Below, piece after piece: positions 6,370 to 8,618 of a DNA stretch of 8,618 bases; position 1 is the first letter of the stretch, and every line of letters begins with the position of its first letter. The notes beneath the pieces were generated by a model that was not told where the DNA came from, made no database searches, and saw nothing but the letters and a program-made list of their open reading frames with translations. A program made the position numbers and the translations under genes. Source of the stretch: Chloroflexota bacterium (GTDB lineage Bacteria; Chloroflexota; Dehalococcoidia; DSTF01; RBG-16-68-14); contig JADFNZ010000068.1 of assembly GCA_022563135.1 (NCBI GenBank), forward strand, positions 1 through 8,618. The letters run 5' to 3'.

Positions 6370-7935
6370 CTACTCGTTCTTTGCTTCGCCGTGCTGCTTG
6401 CGCAGTTCGGTCTTGAGGATCTTGCCCAGCGGGTTGCGCGGCAGCTCATCGACGAAGGCGATGTAGGCGGGCGCCTTGTAGCTCGCGAGGTGCTCCTTGC
6501 TATAGACGACGATCTCGTCCGGCGTCACCTCGCCACCCTCGGACAGCACCACCACCGCCTTCACCACCTCGCCCCACTCCGCGTCCGGCACGCCGATCAC
6601 CGCAGCCTCGGCGATCGCGGGGTGCGACTCGAGCACGTCCTCGATCTCGCCCGCCGAGATGTTCTCCCCGCCGCGGATGATCAGGTCCTTTTTGCGGCCG
6701 GTGATGAAGAGGTAGCCGTCCTCGTCCAGGTAGCCGACATCGCCGGTGTAGAGCCAGCCGTCCACGATCGCCTCGGCGGTCTCGGCGGCCTGCTTGTGGT
6801 AGCCACGCATCACGCGCGACGCAGCGACACAGATCTCCCCCTCCTCGCCGGCCGCCAGCGTCTCGTTCTGGTCGTCCATGATCGCGATCGTTACGTCGTC
6901 CATCGCGCGGCCGACGGAGCGCAGGCGGCGCAGCATCCTCTCGCGCTCGGCGCCCTCCTCGTTGGGGATCCGGTGGTCGTCCGGGCCCAGGTAGGTGAGC
7001 GTGGAGGTGCTCTCCGTCTGGCCATAGGCGTTCATCAGGTCGCACTCGAAGACATCGCAGGCCCGCCGCACCACCTCGTACGGCATCGGCGCCGCGCCGT
7101 AGGTGACCAGCTTGAGCGAGCTGAGGTCGGTCTCGCCGAACTGCGGATGCTCCATGATGCGCTTGAGCATCGTCGGCACGACGAAGCTGTGCGTCACATT
7201 CTCGTCCTGCACGGTCTTCAGCCACAGCCCCGGTTCGAACTGGGGCAAGATCGCCAGCGTGCGGCCGCCCCAGATGCTCGACATGATCGCCGTCGCCCCG
7301 GCGACGTGGTGGAGCGGCACCGACAGCATCGTCACGTCGCGCTCCGCCGCCGGGTCCGCCGGGTTCATCGTGTTCATGACGTAGACGGAGAGGGCGAGGT
7401 AGGTGAGGACGACGCCCTTCGGCAACGCGGTGGTGCCGCTCGTGTACATCAGGATCGACGCGTCGTTCTCGTCGATCTCGGCGAACAGCTCGTCGTCCGG
7501 CGCGCCCGCCAGCAGATCGCCGTAGCCGCGCATGCCCGTCTGCGCCGACTCATAGCAGACGTACGCGCGCACGCCGCCGAACTTGGGCCGGAGCTGCGCG
7601 ACGAGGTCGAGGTAGCGCTCGCCGACGAAGAGCACCTGCGCGTCCGAGGCGTTCACCATATAGTCGAGCTCTTCGTGCTTGGCGCGGTAGTTGAGCGGCA
7701 CGAAGACGGCGCCGGCTTTCGCGCAAGCGTAGTAGGTCTCCACGTACTCGACGGAGTTGGTCGCCATCACCGCGACGGCCGTCTTCGGCCCGACGCCCAG
7801 CGCCTGCAGCGCGTTCGCCAGGCGGTTCACGCGCGAGGCCATCTCCGCATACGTGACCCGCGTCTCGACGTCGACCAGCGCGTCGCGGTCCGGCACGACG
7901 GCGGAGCTGATCGTCAGGAACTCGGCAGGATTCAT
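6370..7935 (-). CDS. Acyl-CoA synthetase (AMP-binding, class I adenylate-forming; fatty-acid CoA ligase-like)
   Basis: Predicted to activate a carboxylic acid, probably a medium- or long-chain fatty acid, as acyl-AMP and then acyl-CoA, using ATP and CoA. At 521 aa it has normal length. The phosphate-binding loop is [11 protein letters not shown] (164-174); the usual Gly after TSGTT is Ala here. YGQTEST lies at 304-310 (A5 region), [20 protein letters not shown] at 396-415 holds the ATP-ribose Asp399 and the hinge, and [12 protein letters not shown] follows. The C-terminal catalytic lysine is K505 in NPLGKILK. Start ATG 7935 is preceded by a GGGGTGG stretch that can serve as ribosome binding site. 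The upstream neighbour on the same strand is an enoyl-CoA hydratase, consistent with acyl-chain catabolism. The 225-bp gap between them suggests its own promoter. The precise acid substrate cannot be read. Confidence 0.95.
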   Translation of the reverse strand: MNPAEFLTISSAVVPDRDALVDVETRVTYAEMASRVNRLANALQALGVGPKTAVAVMATNSVEYVETYYACAKAGAVFVPLNYRAKHEELDYMVNASDAQVLFVGERYLDLVAQLRPKFGGVRAYVCYESAQTGMRGYGDLLAGAPDDELFAEIDENDASILMYTSGTTALPKGVVLTYLALSVYVMNTMNPADPAAERDVTMLSVPLHHVAGATAIMSSIWGGRTLAILPQFEPGLWLKTVQDENVTHSFVVPTMLKRIMEHPQFGETDLSSLKLVTYGAAPMPYEVVRRACDVFECDLMNAYGQTESTSTLTYLGPDDHRIPNEEGAERERMLRRLRSVGRAMDDVTIAIMDDQNETLAAGEEGEICVAASRVMRGYHKQAAETAEAIVDGWLYTGDVGYLDEDGYLFITGRKKDLIIRGGENISAGEIEDVLESHPAIAEAAVIGVPDAEWGEVVKAVVVLSEGGEVTPDEIVVYSKEHLASYKAPAYIAFVDELPRNPLGKILKTELRKQHGEAKNE

Positions 7936-7951
7936 GCACCACCCCTTACCA

Positions 7952-8018
7952 CCCTCACCCCGCCCCGACCAGTCCGGGCACCCCTCTCCCGTTCGCGGGA
8001 GAGGGCCTGGCGTGAAGG
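7952..8018. repeat. REP-like palindromic element with 10-bp perfect stem and TTCG loop
   Basis: The core is CCCTCTCCCG, TTCG, CGGGAGAGGG (7982-8005), a perfect 10-bp stem with a tetraloop. Outer arms CCCTCACCCC (7952-7961) and GGCGTGAAGG (8009-8018) pair with two mismatches on the plus strand; in minus-strand RNA one of these becomes a G-U pair. This two-layer CCCTCACCCC/CCCTCTCCC design resembles dispersed intergenic palindromes seen in many high-GC bacterial genomes. It ends 16 bp before the acyl-CoA synthetase ATG, so it would fold in that gene's leader, or could end transcripts from the enoyl-CoA hydratase. Only one copy lies in the window, so dispersal is not shown. Confidence 0.6.
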
Positions 8019-8031
8019 CGTACCGCGCCCC

Positions 8032-8060
8032 AATCTAGCGCATCGTGGGGGAAGGAGCAA
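8032..8060 (-). promoter_or_regulatory. Weak candidate promoter for the acyl-CoA synthetase
   Basis: On the minus strand TTGCTC (8055-8060) and TAGATT (8032-8037) are spaced by 17 bp, matching the consensus at three and four of six positions. A start near 8025 would place the whole REP-like palindrome in the mRNA leader. The evidence is weak; read-through from the enoyl-CoA hydratase gene is equally possible. Confidence 0.25.
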
Positions 8061-8160
8061 TCGCTAGGGCGGGGGCGTGGGCGGCGGCGTGCACGGCGCG
8101 CCCGGCGGCGACGAGCCCGGCCCGTGTTCTCGCGACGGCGCTCATGACGTTCCTAGTGTA

Positions 8161-8618
8161 CTACCGCGCTCGCTGCTCCCCCAGCAGCAGTCCCGCCAGC
8201 CGCGCTTCCAGCGCCAGCCCATCGCTGAGCGAGAGGTCCAGCCCGCGCACGATCGCTTCTTTCGCATACGAGAGAGCGCGCGGCGAGCGGCTCGCCAGCG
8301 TATGCGCCCACTTGTCCGCGGCGGCGTCGAGCTCCTCGCGCGGCACGACGCGGTGGACGAGTCCGAGACGGTGCGCCTCTTGCGCATCGACCGGGTCGCC
8401 GGAGAGGATCATCTGCCGCGCGACGCCGGGCGGGATGGTGCGCGGGAGCGTCTGCGTCCCGCCCGCCGACGGGATGTAGCCCAATCCCACCTCCGGCAGC
8501 CCAAAGCGCGCGTCCTCCGCCGCGACGCGCAGGTCGCAGAGCAGACCCATCTCGCAGCCCGCACCCAGCGCGTAGCCGTGGACGGCGGCGATCACCGGCT
8601 TCGGCAGGTGCAGGAGCA
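8161..8618 (-). CDS. Enoyl-CoA hydratase/isomerase (crotonase family), N-terminus beyond window, short C-terminus
   Basis: Crotonase-fold enzyme that would hydrate a trans-2-enoyl-CoA in beta-oxidation or a related pathway. About 152 codons are visible; the frame enters from the right edge as LLHLPKPVIAAVHGYALGAG, so the GTG at 8595 is internal and not a start. Both catalytic glutamates of hydratases are present: the Glu in GAGCEMGLLCD and the Glu in FGLPEVGLG. The oxyanion-side stretch IPSAGGTQTLPR follows, then DAQEAHRLGLVHRVVP. The protein ends abruptly at LLLGEQRAR, roughly 35-40 residues before where typical members finish their C-terminal trimerisation helices (the DRREGMxAFxEKR region). 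No such sequence is found in the other two frames just downstream, so this is not a simple single frameshift. It lies upstream of the acyl-CoA synthetase on the same strand. Confidence 0.92.
   Translation of the reverse strand, partial: LLHLPKPVIAAVHGYALGAGCEMGLLCDLRVAAEDARFGLPEVGLGYIPSAGGTQTLPRTIPPGVARQMILSGDPVDAQEAHRLGLVHRVVPREELDAAADKWAHTLASRSPRALSYAKEAIVRGLDLSLSDGLALEARLAGLLLGEQRAR

Noticed and set aside
6391..8067. 558-codon open frame on the plus strand antisense to the acyl-CoA synthetase
   Set aside because: It is His/Arg/Leu/Val/Asp-rich with no recognisable domain and exactly mirrors a gene with full family motifs; a typical shadow of GC-rich codon use.
8593..8595. GTG as the start of the enoyl-CoA hydratase
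   Set aside because: The frame continues to the window edge with family-typical sequence (LPKPVIAAVHG), so this GTG is an internal valine codon.

Overview
The window is GC-rich and densely coded, with a bias toward G/C at third codon positions and long open shadow frames on the antisense strand. It looks like bacterial chromosome. The gene mix is a MshA-like GT4 glycosyltransferase, a PIG-L deacetylase, a CelD/BioF2-type acyltransferase, a system II (CcsA/ResC) cytochrome c biogenesis protein, a secreted esterase with a sorting-signal-like tail, and fatty-acid CoA enzymes. This suggests a high-GC Chloroflexota lineage (Dehalococcoidia/Tepidiformia-like), with Actinobacteriota as the alternative. 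The lineage is inferred from protein style only; no marker gene is present.

Layout from left to right. (1) Positions 1-823, minus: a metal-dependent amidohydrolase whose last few residues lie outside the window. (2) Positions 824-915: a divergent junction holding a good sigma70-type promoter that reads rightward. (3) Positions 916-2103, plus: an exported PHB-depolymerase/feruloyl-esterase-like alpha/beta hydrolase with a Pro/Thr-rich linker and a C-terminal PETG + transmembrane + KRAR tail. It is the only rightward gene. (4) Positions 2104-2151: a 48-bp convergent junction. (5) Positions 2152-6172, all minus: a four-gene unit transcribed leftward in the order CelD/BioF2 acyltransferase, GT4 glycosyltransferase, PIG-L deacetylase, CcsA. 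The last three genes are separated by only 2 bp each, and a possible 18-residue leader ORF lies 4 bp before the first. (6) Positions 6173-6369: the leader and promoter region for that unit. (7) Positions 6370-7935, minus: an acyl-CoA synthetase. (8) Positions 7936-8160: a junction with a REP-like palindrome and a possible promoter. (9) Positions 8161-8618, minus: the C-terminal part of an enoyl-CoA hydratase that runs off the right edge.

How the genes may work together. The acyl-CoA ligase and the enoyl-CoA hydratase would activate and then hydrate an acyl chain (beta-oxidation or related acid catabolism). The GT4, deacetylase and acyltransferase genes follow the enzyme order of mycothiol-type thiol synthesis (glycosylate, de-N-acetylate, acylate). 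The GT4 also keeps residues that in MshA contact inositol phosphate. No MshC-type cysteine ligase is present, so this is a hypothesis and not an assignment. CcsA would deliver haem to apocytochromes c at the membrane; its ResB partner is not in the window. No RNA gene, CRISPR array, insertion sequence or phage gene was seen.
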